A stretch of 64,000 bases of DNA from Candidatus Thermokryptus mobilis (GCF_900070205.1 NZ_FAOO01000005.1:4512-68511); one strand, 5' to 3'; shown: positions 17,130-28,456, numbered from the stretch's first letter. Program-made: numbers and translations. The notes: generated by a model not told the origin, from the letters alone.

Positions 17130-17789
17130 TCACTTTGGCTTTGAAAATTTTAGTTCTATTTCAAAAATTTTGTTCAATCTTTGTAAGTGTCTTCCTCCAC
17201 CAAAATTTGTCTCAAGGAAAATTTTGACAATTTCCTTTGCAAGTTCATTGCCTATGACTCGTGCACCAAGCGTTAATACATTTGCGTCGTTATGTTCCCT
17301 GCTGATACGTGCAGTAAATTCATTGTGGCAACAAGCTGCTCTTATCCCGGGGACTTTATTTGCGACAATTGAAGATGCGATGCCCGTTCCGTCAATCATC
17401 ACACCACGCCAAGCTTTACCAGAAACAACTGCATAAGCAACAGCATAAGCAAAATCGGGATAATCAACCTGTGATTCTGAATTTGTCCCGAGGTCAAGGG
17501 TTGAATATCCAAGCTCAGCGATAAATTTTTTAATCTCTTCTTTCAATTTAAATCCGGCATGGTCGCTTGCAATTGCGACGATTTTCTTACCACCAACCTT
17601 TGGCTCTGGTGTAAGAGGATAATTAAATTTTTGTTGGGATTCCCGCCGTTCAACGAATTTAACCTTCAACTGTAAAGCTTTATCCCGAGCCGATGGAGTG
17701 ACTATGGTATTTTTATCAATCTCAATCTCGGTTTTACCTTGATTGAAAAGATCAACGATTGTTTTTTCAGTGATAAGTTTTTTTGGCAT
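17130..17789 (-). CDS. rpiB: RpiB-family sugar-phosphate isomerase with N-terminal extra domain
   Basis: A 219-residue protein. Residues 68-215 are an RpiB/LacAB domain: VAIASDHAGFKLKEEIKKFI, then VDYPDFAYAVA, GTGIASSIVANKVPGIRAA and ILTLGARVIG-like NVLTLGARVIG. It would interconvert ribose-5- and ribulose-5-phosphate. The usual catalytic Cys of the CGTGIG loop is Asp133 here (MIDGTGIASS), while His155 of CCHNEF is kept. Residues 1-50 (ITEKTIVDLFNQGKTEIEID, then VTPSARDKALQLKVKFV) form a small domain resembling the N-terminal segment of ethanolamine-utilisation proteins. The missing Cys means a different aldose phosphate substrate is possible. Confidence 0.82.
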   Translation of the reverse strand: MPKKLITEKTIVDLFNQGKTEIEIDKNTIVTPSARDKALQLKVKFVERRESQQKFNYPLTPEPKVGGKKIVAIASDHAGFKLKEEIKKFIAELGYSTLDLGTNSESQVDYPDFAYAVAYAVVSGKAWRGVMIDGTGIASSIVANKVPGIRAACCHNEFTARISREHNDANVLTLGARVIGNELAKEIVKIFLETNFGGGRHLQRLNKIFEIELKFSKPK

Positions 17790-17804
17790 TAGCGGAATTT
17801 ATTT

Positions 17805-17840
17805 TTTTGAAAAGGGGAGGAAAATCAACCTCCCCAAATT
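17805..17840 (-). terminator. Intrinsic terminator after sucC
   Basis: Minus strand GGGGAGG (17835-17829), an eight-base loop and CCTCCCC (17820-17814) form a 7-bp GC stem, followed by TTTTC and a further A/T run. It sits between the sucC stop and the rpiB start. Confidence 0.7.
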
Positions 17841-17842
17841 TT

Positions 17843-18187
17843 TCAACTTATTCCAAGCTCATTTAGAACACCAACAACTTTTTCAGCTGCGTCTTTAAAA
17901 CCGTTTGCGACTATGAAATTAAGCCCGGATTCTTTCAGTATCCTTGCTCCTTCTTCTGCGTTTGTTCCCTCAAGCCGAACCACAACTGGGACATTGACGC
18001 CAACTTTTTTAGCAGCTTCAACAACACCCATGGCGACGCGATCGCACCTGACGATGCCACCGAAAATGTTTATAAGAATTGCTTTGACATTCGGATCAGA
18101 TAAGATAATTCTAAATCCTTGTTCAACAGTTTCAGTTTTTGCTCCCTCCCCCGACATCAAGGAAATTCGCCGGCTCACCACCAGCAA
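17843..18187 (-). CDS. sucC: Succinyl-CoA synthetase beta subunit, C-terminal part (frameshifted)
   Basis: Carries the CoA-ligase C-terminal domain of Suc[61 protein letters not shown]. Homology begins at about the Gly-Glu-Gly-Ala segment, exactly where the N-terminal part in the other frame breaks off. The first ten residues of this frame are read out of register. Removing one G from the G-rich run at about 18144-18152 would restore one continuous SucC of about 390 residues, the usual length. If the shift is real, this piece would not be made as part of a normal beta subunit. Confidence 0.85.
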   Translation of the reverse strand: MLVVSRRISLMSGEGAKTETVEQGFRIILSDPNVKAILINIFGGIVRCDRVAMGVVEAAKKVGVNVPVVVRLEGTNAEEGARILKESGLNFIVANGFKDAAEKVVGVLNELGIS

Positions 18188-19019
18188 GTTTAATTAAATC
18201 CATCGTCGCCATAGCAAGACCTGCACCATTGACCATACAACCGACATTACCATTCAAACGGATATAATTCAGGTTATACTTTGATGCCTCAACTTCAAGT
18301 GGGTCTTCCTCGTCAATATCCCTCATTTCAACTATTTCAGGATGCCTGAAAAGAGCGTTATCATCAAAATTCATCTTTGCATCAAGCGCTAAAACTTGTC
18401 CATCTGTTGTCAAGACGAGCGGATTAATTTCGGCAAGGGATGCATCTGTTTCGTCATATGCCTTGTAAAGTGCCAGTAAAAATTTCACAGCGTTTTTAAA
18501 TGCTTCCCCTTCAAGTGCAAGCCCAAATGCAAGTCGCCTCGCTTGATAAGGCATAAAACCAACCTTTGGATCAACATACTCCTTCAAAATTTTTTCCGGG
18601 CTTTCCATAGCAATCTGTTCAATCTCAACCCCACCCTCGCTTGAGACCATAACGACATTTCTTGAAGTTGAACGATCAAGCGTGATGCCAACATAAAGTT
18701 CTTTTTGAATATCAAGTGCTTCCTCAACGAGAACCTTTTTCACGATTTTTCCCTCAGGTCCAGTTTGGTAAGTGACAAGTTTTGAACCAAGCATATTTTT
18801 TGCGTGTTCGTAGACCTCATCATAACTTTTAGCGAGCTTAATTCCACCGGCTTTACCTCTTCCACCTGCGTGAATTTGTGCTTTCACAACCCATGCGAAT
18901 CCACCTATTTGCTTTGCAACCTCAACTGCTTCCTCAGGCGTGAAAGCAACACGCCCCTTTGGAACAGCAACCCCAAACTTTTTCAAAATCTCCTTTGCTT
19001 GATATTCGTGAATCTTCAT
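18132..19019 (-). CDS. sucC: Succinyl-CoA synthetase beta subunit, N-terminal part (frameshifted)
   Basis: The beta subunit of the TCA-cycle enzyme that couples succinyl-CoA cleavage to NTP formation. This part begins [20 protein letters not shown] and contains the ATP-grasp domain ([52 protein letters not shown]), reaching [15 protein letters not shown] before the frame closes three codons later. The missing 95 residues lie downstream in another frame. Everything else, including spacing and start, is normal, so an indel or sequencing error in the G-run is the simplest reading. sucD is not adjacent. Confidence 0.88.
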   Translation of the reverse strand: MKIHEYQAKEILKKFGVAVPKGRVAFTPEEAVEVAKQIGGFAWVVKAQIHAGGRGKAGGIKLAKSYDEVYEHAKNMLGSKLVTYQTGPEGKIVKKVLVEEALDIQKELYVGITLDRSTSRNVVMVSSEGGVEIEQIAMESPEKILKEYVDPKVGFMPYQARRLAFGLALEGEAFKNAVKFLLALYKAYDETDASLAEINPLVLTTDGQVLALDAKMNFDDNALFRHPEIVEMRDIDEEDPLEVEASKYNLNYIRLNGNVGCMVNGAGLAMATMDLIKLAGGEPANFLDVGGGSKN

Positions 19020-19042
19020 TTATTATGTGCATTTTGTTTTTA

Positions 19043-19537
19043 TTATATACCAAACCATTTCTTCAGCAACTCCGCAACAACGGGATTCATAACAGTCAAA
19101 ACTATCACAACGAGAAGTATCAAAAGATTCAATTTCAAATCCAAACGATCTATTCTGCTTTCAAGTTTAATTCTTACATTTTCAATCCTTGCCTCAAGCT
19201 CAGTTCTCACATTTTCAATTCTCGCTTCAAGTTCACCCCTTACATTTTCAATCCTTGCCTCAAGCTCAGTTCTCACATTTTCAATTCTCGCTTCAAGATT
19301 AGCTCTGACATTTTTAATCTCGCCTTCGAGTTCTAACCTTGCAGTGATAAGGTCGGCTTTTGTAGCAAGTTCCTTCGTAAGCTCATCCTTCAATTCAAGT
19401 TTTTTCTGTAATGCTATCTCCCCCGCCTTCTTATTCATCTCATCAAAAAAATCCTCTATCATCCTCGCTATCTCTAACGCCTCGTCCCTACCAAACTTGC
19501 GCTCTAACTTCTCGTATAAACTAACTGGTATACTCAT
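19043..19537 (-). CDS. Membrane-anchored coiled-coil protein with 11-residue repeats
   Basis: A 164-residue protein. An N-terminal helix (SLYEKLERKFGRDEALEIAR) leads into a long coiled coil made of six 11-residue units of the form LEARIENVRTE. A single C-terminal membrane helix follows (LNLLILLVVIVLTV), then AELLKKWFGI. The layout recalls DUF1640/CCDC90-like small proteins, in which a coiled coil projects from a membrane anchor. Function unknown. ATG is chosen over a GTG one codon earlier. It lies 13 bases after the P5C dehydrogenase stop, so it is probably in the same operon. Confidence 0.7.
   Translation of the reverse strand: MSIPVSLYEKLERKFGRDEALEIARMIEDFFDEMNKKAGEIALQKKLELKDELTKELATKADLITARLELEGEIKNVRANLEARIENVRTELEARIENVRGELEARIENVRTELEARIENVRIKLESRIDRLDLKLNLLILLVVIVLTVMNPVVAELLKKWFGI
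19133..19330 (-). repeat. Tandem 33-base coding repeat (six units)
   Basis: Six consecutive 33-base units encode residues 71-136 of the coiled-coil protein. Alternate units are most alike, so the DNA reads as a 66-base higher-order repeat with two almost identical copies (about 19189-19232 and 19255-19298). Exact 11-residue periodicity keeps a right-handed coiled-coil register, and unit-number change would be in frame. Confidence 0.85.
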
Positions 19538-19550
19538 CACAAAACCAATT

Positions 19551-21104
19551 TTATTTAACTTTTTCAGATATCGCCTTGCCCTGCAGGAAAAGCAAAAGAT
19601 AATCCGGTCCGCCAGCTTTTGAATCAGTTCCGCTCATATTAAATCCACCGAAGGGATGAACTCCAACTATCGCACCAGTGCATTTTCTATTGATATAAAG
19701 ATTGCCGACATGGAAAAGCTTCTTTGCCTTTTCAATTTTCTTTCTGTTCTTCGTATAAACAGAGCCAGTCAATCCATATTCAGTATCATTTGCAATTTCA
19801 ATTGCATGGTCAAAATCTTTTGCTTTTATAACAGCAAGGACAGGACCGAAAATTTCCTCTTGTGCAATTCTTGCCTTCGGGTCAACATCGGCAAAAATCG
19901 TTGGCTTTATATAGTAACCCTCATCTTGTCTGACTGCTTCACCACCTGTTAAAAGTCGCCCTTCGGATTTACCAATTTCAATGTAGGACAAAATCTTTTG
20001 TTGTGCCCCTGCATTTATCACTGGACCAACAGGATAATTATCCCTTGCTGGACCAATTTCAAGTTTTTCCGTTTCAGCGACGAGCTTTTCAATAAACTTT
20101 TCATAAACGCTTTCAACCACGATCGCCCTTGAACAAGCCGAGCATTTTTGACCTTGATAGCCGAAAGCAGAAACAACAACTCCCTTCACCGCTGAATCAA
20201 TATCAGCTTCATCATCAACTATGATCGCGTCTTTCCCACCCATCTCAGCTATAACACGCTTTAACCATATCTGCCCAGGTTGAACTTTTGAAGCAAGTTC
20301 ATAGATATGAATTCCAACTTCTTTTGAACCGGTGAAAGCGACAAATCTTGTCTTTGGATGAGAAACAAGCGTATCCCCAACTGTTGACCCAGGACCTGTC
20401 ACAAAGTTCAAGACGCCATCGGGAAGTCCTGCCTCTTTCATCAGCTCATAAAACTTTGCACCTATCACTGGGGAATCGCTTGAGGGTTTCAAAACGACTG
20501 TATTACCGGTTACGAGAGCACCGACTGTCATACCAAGCAAAATCGCAAGCGGGAAATTCCACGGTGGTATCACAGCCCCAGCCCCAAGCGGGATATAAAC
20601 CATTTCATTTTTTTCTCCTGGATATTTCACCACTGGAGCGCCTTCTGCATAATGAAGCATCCATCTGCTGTAATATTCAAGATAATCAATCGCCTCAGCA
20701 ACATCTGCATCAGCTTCAGCCCAATTTTTACCAACTTCAAAAACCTGCCAAGCAGCAAATTCAAATTTCCTCTTCCTTAAAATTTGCGCAGCTTTTAACA
20801 TTATCTTTACCCTATATTCTGGCTTGGTCATTCCCCAATCCTTGAAAGCTTCATTTGCGACTTCAATCGCCTTCTTTGCAAGTTCAGCATCCCCTTTCTG
20901 CAAAACCCCAACAACTTGATCTTTCTTTGATGGATTATAAGAGTAAAATTTCTCCTGCGTTTTGATCCTCTCACCTCCAATCACAATGTCATATTCACGA
21001 CCAAGCTCGCTCTCAACTTTTAAGAGCGCCTTTTCCATCTTTTTCCGATTCTCAGGTTTTGAGAAATCGGTGAACGGTTCATTTTTAAATCTCGGAAGTT
21101 TCAT
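19551..21104 (-). CDS. pruA: L-glutamate gamma-semialdehyde (delta-1-pyrroline-5-carboxylate) dehydrogenase
   Basis: This enzyme oxidises glutamate semialdehyde to glutamate in proline and arginine catabolism. The 517-residue length and N-terminus are typical of RocA/PruA (EYDIVIGGERIKTQEKFYSY). Active-site features are PPWNFPLAI, VLKPSSDSP, TGSKEVG, Glu287 in EMGGKDAIIVD and nucleophile Cys321 in GYQGQKCSACSR. Proline dehydrogenase is not in the window. A following coiled-coil gene is probably co-transcribed, and a sodium/solute symporter lies upstream on the same strand. Confidence 0.93.
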   Translation of the reverse strand: MKLPRFKNEPFTDFSKPENRKKMEKALLKVESELGREYDIVIGGERIKTQEKFYSYNPSKKDQVVGVLQKGDAELAKKAIEVANEAFKDWGMTKPEYRVKIMLKAAQILRKRKFEFAAWQVFEVGKNWAEADADVAEAIDYLEYYSRWMLHYAEGAPVVKYPGEKNEMVYIPLGAGAVIPPWNFPLAILLGMTVGALVTGNTVVLKPSSDSPVIGAKFYELMKEAGLPDGVLNFVTGPGSTVGDTLVSHPKTRFVAFTGSKEVGIHIYELASKVQPGQIWLKRVIAEMGGKDAIIVDDEADIDSAVKGVVVSAFGYQGQKCSACSRAIVVESVYEKFIEKLVAETEKLEIGPARDNYPVGPVINAGAQQKILSYIEIGKSEGRLLTGGEAVRQDEGYYIKPTIFADVDPKARIAQEEIFGPVLAVIKAKDFDHAIEIANDTEYGLTGSVYTKNRKKIEKAKKLFHVGNLYINRKCTGAIVGVHPFGGFNMSGTDSKAGGPDYLLLFLQGKAISEKVK

Positions 21105-21161
21105 TTCAATCCTCCATTTGTTTTACACTTTTTAAAATTTAAAAATTTTCCTCAGCAAAAT

Positions 21162-22631
21162 TCAACTAAATCTGTTTTTCAATACCCAAAACAAATTCCC
21201 AACGACGATCGTAGTGGAAGCACCGATAAAAGTGTGCCAAGTCCAGGCTATCTTCGTATTCAAAATAACATAAATCATCACAACAACCCCAGAAACAAAA
21301 CCGACTAAGGCGCTTCCCTCATCAATCTTTTTAAACAAAACTCCCAAAAGAAAAGACCCAAGCAAACCACCATAAGTAAAAGAAGCGATGCTTAAAGCGA
21401 GTTCAACGACAGTTCTTTCCGTGCGCATAAAAAACACAGCAGACCCAACTAAAAGAACCGCCCAAATCGCAGTTATAACCCTTGAAACAAAAAGCTCTTT
21501 TCTCTCATCGTTATCCTTGCCAAAATACGGCTTATAAATATCAACCATAGCGGAAGAAGCAAGCGAGCTCATTGAGCCAGCAAGCGTTGACATAGCAGCT
21601 GCGAATAATCCCGCTATTATTAAACCAGAAACACCGCTTGGCATATACTTGACGATAAAGTCGGCGAAAACTTCATTTGGATTCATCTCTATCCCATTAT
21701 GAAAAGTGTAAAGCATCAAACCTATGAAAAGGAAAACGAAGAATTGAATGGAAACGATAAATCCAGTTGTTATCAATGCTCTTTGACTGTTTTTAAGGGA
21801 ATCCGTTGTCAAAAGGCGTTGAACGATGAGCTGATCTGCGCCATGTGAAGCCATAGAAAGAAAAGCACCACCAATTAAACTTGCAAATAAAGTATACGGC
21901 TGTTTGAAATAATCCTTCAAAGGGACATCAAAACCAAGGTTTATTATTTTAAATTTATCCGCCGTAAACTCAAGCACGCGCGAAATCCCACCATCAATTT
22001 TCATCCCAAGGATAATTATCCCAGCTATAGCCCCACCGATATAGATAAACATCTGTACTACATCCATCCAAATAACAGCTCTTACACCGCCAACGAATGT
22101 GTAAAGGAAAGTAACGAAAGAGATAATAGCAATAGAAATCACATAAATTTGTGTTTCCGACCAGTTTGAAAATTCAGCGGAACTTTTCAAAATTATCGCA
22201 AGCGGTATAGCTGTTGTGAAAAGCCGAACACCATCAGCTGCGAGTCGCGTCAGCATAAAAACAATTGATGCAAAGTTTCTCATTTTTCTACCGAACCTAA
22301 CCCCAAGAAATTGATAAGCCGTGACAAGCTCTCCTTTATAATAAGCAGGCAAAAGCAAAAAACTTACAACTATTCTGCCGAGGATGTAACCAAATGTCAA
22401 TTGAAGAAAATTTAAATTTGTCGCATACGCAACGCCAGGGATACTAAGGAAAGTTAATGCGCTTGTTTCGGTTGCAACAACCGCAAAACAAACCGCAAGC
22501 CAAGGAACTTGTCTTGCCCCAAGGAAATAATCGGAGGTGTTCCTTTGTTTCCCCCCTGAAATTATGCCAAAGATGGCAACCCCGATAAGATAAAGAACAA
22601 CTATCAACCAATCAATCAAGCCAAATTTCAT
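21162..22631 (-). CDS. Sodium:solute symporter (SSS family)
   Basis: A 489-residue membrane carrier with about 13 hydrophobic segments. It opens with WLIVVLYLIGVAIFGIISG and the family motif region RNTSDYFLGARQVPWLAV, then ATETSALTFLSIPG around TM2, GRIVVSFLLLPAYY, and GLIIAGLFAAAMSTLAGSMS with the Ser/Thr sodium site in TM8. The family imports proline, pantothenate, sugars or carboxylates with Na+. Proximity to P5C dehydrogenase would fit proline uptake, but this is only context. It precedes pruA on the same strand. Confidence 0.88.
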   Translation of the reverse strand: MKFGLIDWLIVVLYLIGVAIFGIISGGKQRNTSDYFLGARQVPWLAVCFAVVATETSALTFLSIPGVAYATNLNFLQLTFGYILGRIVVSFLLLPAYYKGELVTAYQFLGVRFGRKMRNFASIVFMLTRLAADGVRLFTTAIPLAIILKSSAEFSNWSETQIYVISIAIISFVTFLYTFVGGVRAVIWMDVVQMFIYIGGAIAGIIILGMKIDGGISRVLEFTADKFKIINLGFDVPLKDYFKQPYTLFASLIGGAFLSMASHGADQLIVQRLLTTDSLKNSQRALITTGFIVSIQFFVFLFIGLMLYTFHNGIEMNPNEVFADFIVKYMPSGVSGLIIAGLFAAAMSTLAGSMSSLASSAMVDIYKPYFGKDNDERKELFVSRVITAIWAVLLVGSAVFFMRTERTVVELALSIASFTYGGLLGSFLLGVLFKKIDEGSALVGFVSGVVVMIYVILNTKIAWTWHTFIGASTTIVVGNLFWVLKNRFS

Positions 22632-22637
22632 CAGCGA

Positions 22638-22982
22638 TTAACCCTTTATTTTTGATAACGCCTCCTCAACCGAACCAGAAAAATTAAAAATGGAGTCAAT
22701 CCTTGCAATTCTCATCAAATTTAAAATTTTATCCCTCACTCCAACAAGCATAACCTCACCTTTATTTTCATTCATCCTTCTTCTGCAAAACAGAAGAGCG
22801 CTTAAACCAGAACTATCACAATACTCAACTTGTGACAAATCAACGATTAAAAACTTAACCCCTGACTGACACAAAGCGAGGAATTCTGCCTTCAACTCCG
22901 GTGAGTTCAAAGCGTCAATTTTCTTCTCACCGATCTTAAAAACGATAACGCTCTTTTTGGGTCTTGAAACTTCAAAATTCAT
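22638..22982 (-). CDS. STAS-domain protein (anti-sigma factor antagonist-like)
   Basis: A 114-residue single STAS domain. KFLIVDLSQVEYCDSSGLSA contains the conserved D-S-S-G-L with the phosphorylatable Ser of SpoIIAA-like antagonists. The domain is otherwise complete (SVIVFKIGEKKIDALNSPEL; VEEALSKI). Such proteins release sigma factors by binding an HPK-like anti-sigma kinase, or act in stressosome-like switches. No partner kinase is adjacent. ATG is preferred to a TTG one codon earlier. It is closely spaced with the symporter (6 bases). Confidence 0.85.
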   Translation of the reverse strand: MNFEVSRPKKSVIVFKIGEKKIDALNSPELKAEFLALCQSGVKFLIVDLSQVEYCDSSGLSALLFCRRRMNENKGEVMLVGVRDKILNLMRIARIDSIFNFSGSVEEALSKIKG

Positions 22983-22999
22983 CAAAAAATCAATATTTG

Positions 23000-23527
23000 T
23001 TAAAAAATGCTCAATGAACCGATCATTCCAATGTAAGCGGATTTCATATCGGTCTCCTCTCCTATGGCGAGTTGGAAGTTATAAAACAAATCAGCGTTTT
23101 CCTTTTTGAAACCAATTTTTATCCCAGAGTTGATCTTCTGGCAAAGCCAAGCATTGAAAATGTCAAAGTCAAAACTCATATCAATTGCAATATCATATCT
23201 GAAAAGGGCAATTTTTTTAATGAAATTTTTCTTTGGCAACCCGAAAATTGAAATATCATCCTCGCCTACTTCCACATACCGATATTTTTTCACTGTGAAA
23301 TAGTCCCTGTACTCAGCCATCGCAATCACTGTGATATTAAACTTGCCGGGTATATTTTTAAGCATCTCGTAAGCGATGAGAAACTGTTCTTTCTTTCTCG
23401 GCATAATCACCACGATATATCTCGCCCTCTGAAACGCCTGCGTGAAATTGACTATTTTACCTCCCCTTATCCCGTATCTGAATTTCGCATAGGTTAAAAG
23501 GATTAACTTAATTGCTTTCATCAACAT
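23000..23527 (-). CDS. Hypothetical protein, half of a glycosyltransferase-9-like fold
   Basis: A 175-residue protein. IVVIMPRKKEQFLIAYEMLK, FNITVIAMAEYRDYF and FRYDIAIDMSFDFDIFNAWL, followed by INSGIKIGFKKENADLFYNF, resemble the N-terminal Rossmann half of heptosyltransferase-like GT9 proteins or short Bacteroidota relatives. There the Y-D-x-x-I-D-x-S strand is followed by a sugar-acceptor loop. The C-terminal nucleotide-sugar domain is absent, so catalytic activity is doubtful. It lies between the beta-barrel and STAS genes with short gaps. Confidence 0.5.
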   Translation of the reverse strand: MLMKAIKLILLTYAKFRYGIRGGKIVNFTQAFQRARYIVVIMPRKKEQFLIAYEMLKNIPGKFNITVIAMAEYRDYFTVKKYRYVEVGEDDISIFGLPKKNFIKKIALFRYDIAIDMSFDFDIFNAWLCQKINSGIKIGFKKENADLFYNFQLAIGEETDMKSAYIGMIGSLSIF

Positions 23528-23538
23528 TTTCCCGAAAG

Positions 23539-24147
23539 TTATTTTGATCTTCTACCCCTTATAAATGCTTCCCTGATGTACTCCTTGTCGTAGAAATAGT
23601 AGGAAAGCCCAAGTTTAAGTGTGAAAAATCCATCTTTATCTTTTGTATTTAGATTTCCGTCAAGGTCACCACGAGTTGTCAAATTATACGATGATGAAAA
23701 ATCAACCGAGAGGAAATGTCTAACAAACATGTTTAAGCCAAGCCCAAAACCAACCGTCGGTGTGTTCTTCCCCATATAGTTGGAAACATTTGGCTGATAA
23801 TGAATCAAACCGCTGGAGATGAAAAAATACGCATCGGATTTGCTCAGCGGGATTATGTGAAACTCACCTTGTAGTTCGCCAGATATGATAGTCGTCCAAT
23901 TTCTTAAATTTGTATTCTTATCCTTGAATCCAACCCATCCACCGGAAAATTTACCAGCGATTGAGAAAAAGTTTAACACGCCTAATCTAACATAAGCGCT
24001 TCCTATTGGTTGAACATCTGGTTTTGATTGACCGACAAAAATTGATGTACCAAGGTCAGCTCCAAAACCAAACTTCCCTGGCAAAGTTTGAGAGAACAAA
24101 AAAGAAGCCGAAACAAAAAACAAGAACAAAAAGAAAGGTATTCTCAT
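23539..24147 (-). CDS. Outer-membrane beta-barrel protein
   Basis: A 202-residue protein. The signal peptide MRIPFFLFLFFVSASFLFSQ follows a good SD (GGAGGGG, about 5 bases before the ATG). The mature part is a run of amphipathic strands alternating Gly/aromatic residues (KFGFGADLGTSIFVG, SAYVRLGVLNFFSIAGKFSG, FFTLKLGLSYYFYDKEY), consistent with an eight-stranded porin-like barrel. A longer frame into ligA is unlikely to be used. Function beyond an envelope barrel is unknown. Confidence 0.75.
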   Translation of the reverse strand: MRIPFFLFLFFVSASFLFSQTLPGKFGFGADLGTSIFVGQSKPDVQPIGSAYVRLGVLNFFSIAGKFSGGWVGFKDKNTNLRNWTTIISGELQGEFHIIPLSKSDAYFFISSGLIHYQPNVSNYMGKNTPTVGFGLGLNMFVRHFLSVDFSSSYNLTTRGDLDGNLNTKDKDGFFTLKLGLSYYFYDKEYIREAFIRGRRSK

Positions 24148-24163
24148 CTTCCCCTCCAAATTT

Positions 24164-26934
<2,771 letters not shown>

Positions 26935-27025
26935 GTCATGCCTTTTTAATTGTCCTTTTCAAAACATAATCTAACAAAATTAATTTTTTTATTCAAACTT
27001 GCCTTTGGGGATTTTTCAAGTGAAT

Positions 27026-27054
27026 TTGATTTTAAAACACCCGAATTTTATATT
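27026..27054 (+). promoter_or_regulatory. Predicted sigma70-like promoter for speB
   Basis: TTGATT (27026-27031), 17 bases, then TATATT (27049-27054). Start of transcription would be near 27061, leaving a very short leader with AAAGGA before the ATG at 27072. Confidence 0.5.
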
Positions 27055-27071
27055 TTTCAAAAAAAGGAAAA

Positions 27072-27986
27072 ATGAAAACCCTTGGAAAAGACAAAAACTT
27101 CCTCTCAATCCCAGAGGAATTCTCAAACCTTGAAAAATCAAAAATAGTCATAATTCCTGCACCATACGAACATACAACAAGCTACATAAAAGGGACAATT
27201 CTCGGACCTGAAAAACTGATTGAAGCATCCCATCAAGTTGAACTCTACGACGAAGAATTTGACATTGAACTTTATAAAACAATTGGAATTGCAACACTTG
27301 AACCGCTTGACTTTACTGAACTCAGGGATGAAAAGGCAGTTGAACTTGCTTATAAAATCGCACTTGAACTATTAAAACAAGATAAATTCCTTGTAACGAT
27401 TGGAGGTGAACACACAATTGCTATCGGTCCGATAAAAGCATATTCAGAGGTTTATAAAAATCTCACAATTCTTCACTTTGACGCTCACTCGGATTTAAGG
27501 GATGAATACGAGGGGAATAAATACAGTCACGCATCAGCTATCGCCCGTGCGTTTGAGTTCAATAAAAATATCGTCCAGGTTGGAATAAGAGCCCAAGATA
27601 TATCTGAAGCAAGGTTCATAAAAGAAAACGGGATAAAAACTTTTTATGCCTGGGAGATAAAGTCCGGAAAATACAACAAAGATGGAAAAACTTGGCAGGA
27701 TGCGGTCGTTGACGAATTAAGCGAAAATGTCTATATAACATTTGATCTTGACTATTTTGACCCATCGGTCATGCCAGCCGTTGGAACACCCGTCCCAAAT
27801 GGTCTCTATTGGGACGAAACAATTGAACTTTTGAAAAAAGTCGCCGACTCAAAAAACATCGTCGGTTTTGACATCGTTGAACTTTGCCCTTTGCCAGGGC
27901 TTGAATATCCAAATTTCATATCAGCATTTTTCACGAACAAACTTCTCAACATAATTTTCGCCAATAAAATTAAAAACTCAAATTGA
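27072..27986 (+). CDS. speB: Agmatinase / ureohydrolase
   Basis: This enzyme hydrolyses agmatine to putrescine and urea. The 304-residue product has all binuclear manganese ligands: His114 in GGEHTIAIG, Asp137/His139/Asp141 in LHFDAHSDLRDEY, Asp225/Asp227 in TFDLDYFDPSVMPAVGTP. The substrate-loop and YSHASAIARA segments match agmatinases better than arginases. It opens a plus-strand run with NYN nuclease, histidine kinase and Lpt permeases. Together with the pot genes it points to active polyamine metabolism, normal in thermophiles. Confidence 0.92.
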   Translation: MKTLGKDKNFLSIPEEFSNLEKSKIVIIPAPYEHTTSYIKGTILGPEKLIEASHQVELYDEEFDIELYKTIGIATLEPLDFTELRDEKAVELAYKIALELLKQDKFLVTIGGEHTIAIGPIKAYSEVYKNLTILHFDAHSDLRDEYEGNKYSHASAIARAFEFNKNIVQVGIRAQDISEARFIKENGIKTFYAWEIKSGKYNKDGKTWQDAVVDELSENVYITFDLDYFDPSVMPAVGTPVPNGLYWDETIELLKKVADSKNIVGFDIVELCPLPGLEYPNFISAFFTNKLLNIIFANKIKNSN

Positions 27987-28456
27987 GCAACAAAACATAC
28001 ATAATTGACGGTTATAATCTAATTCATAAATCCAAAAAGTTGAGCAAGGTTTTCGCCTCAAACATAGAGCGTGCCCGTGAAGAGCTCGTTTCAATGTTAT
28101 CTGATTTCTTCTCAAAGAGAAAAGAAGAATGTATCCTTGTTTTTGACGGGAAATTGAACATCACAAACGATCTCTCAACTCCCTCCGTGCGAGTTATATT
28201 CTCGCACCCGCCAGATAAAGCTGATGACCTGATAAAGAAAATCATAATGAACCAAGACCCGAAAAGAAGAAAAAATTTTATCGTCGTTTCCTCCGACAAC
28301 GAAATAATAAACTGTGCGAAAGCGTGCGGAGCTGAGAGAATTTCATCGGAAGAATTTCTAAAAAATTTATCTTCAAGGGAAAGGACAAATGAAGAGGAAG
28401 AGAAGCCGTTCGTGAAACTCACTGAGGAAGAAATAAAAAGAATGCTTCAAAGATGA
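27983..28456 (+). CDS. NYN-domain (YacP-like) ribonuclease
   Basis: A 157-residue PIN/NYN-fold protein. TYIIDGYNLIHKSK holds the first catalytic Asp; CILVFDGKLN and PPDKADDLIKKIIM carry further acids, and VVSSDNEIINCAKACGA completes the fold. The family includes Rae1, a ribosome-associated endoribonuclease. The start is TTG overlapping the speB stop as TTGA. Its last codons overlap the sensor kinase start by 4 bases, so it is translationally coupled on both sides. Confidence 0.85.
   Translation: MSNKTYIIDGYNLIHKSKKLSKVFASNIERAREELVSMLSDFFSKRKEECILVFDGKLNITNDLSTPSVRVIFSHPPDKADDLIKKIIMNQDPKRRKNFIVVSSDNEIINCAKACGAERISSEEFLKNLSSRERTNEEEEKPFVKLTEEEIKRMLQR

Noticed and set aside
18132-18187. Programmed frameshifting in sucC
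   Set aside because: There is no slippery heptamer or downstream structure of the usual kind, and SucC is not known to be made this way; an indel in the G-run is simpler. Kept only as a minor option.
19133-19330. Regular 33-base repeats considered as a CRISPR array
   Set aside because: There are no spacers, the units are contiguous, and they encode an in-frame 11-residue coiled-coil repeat.
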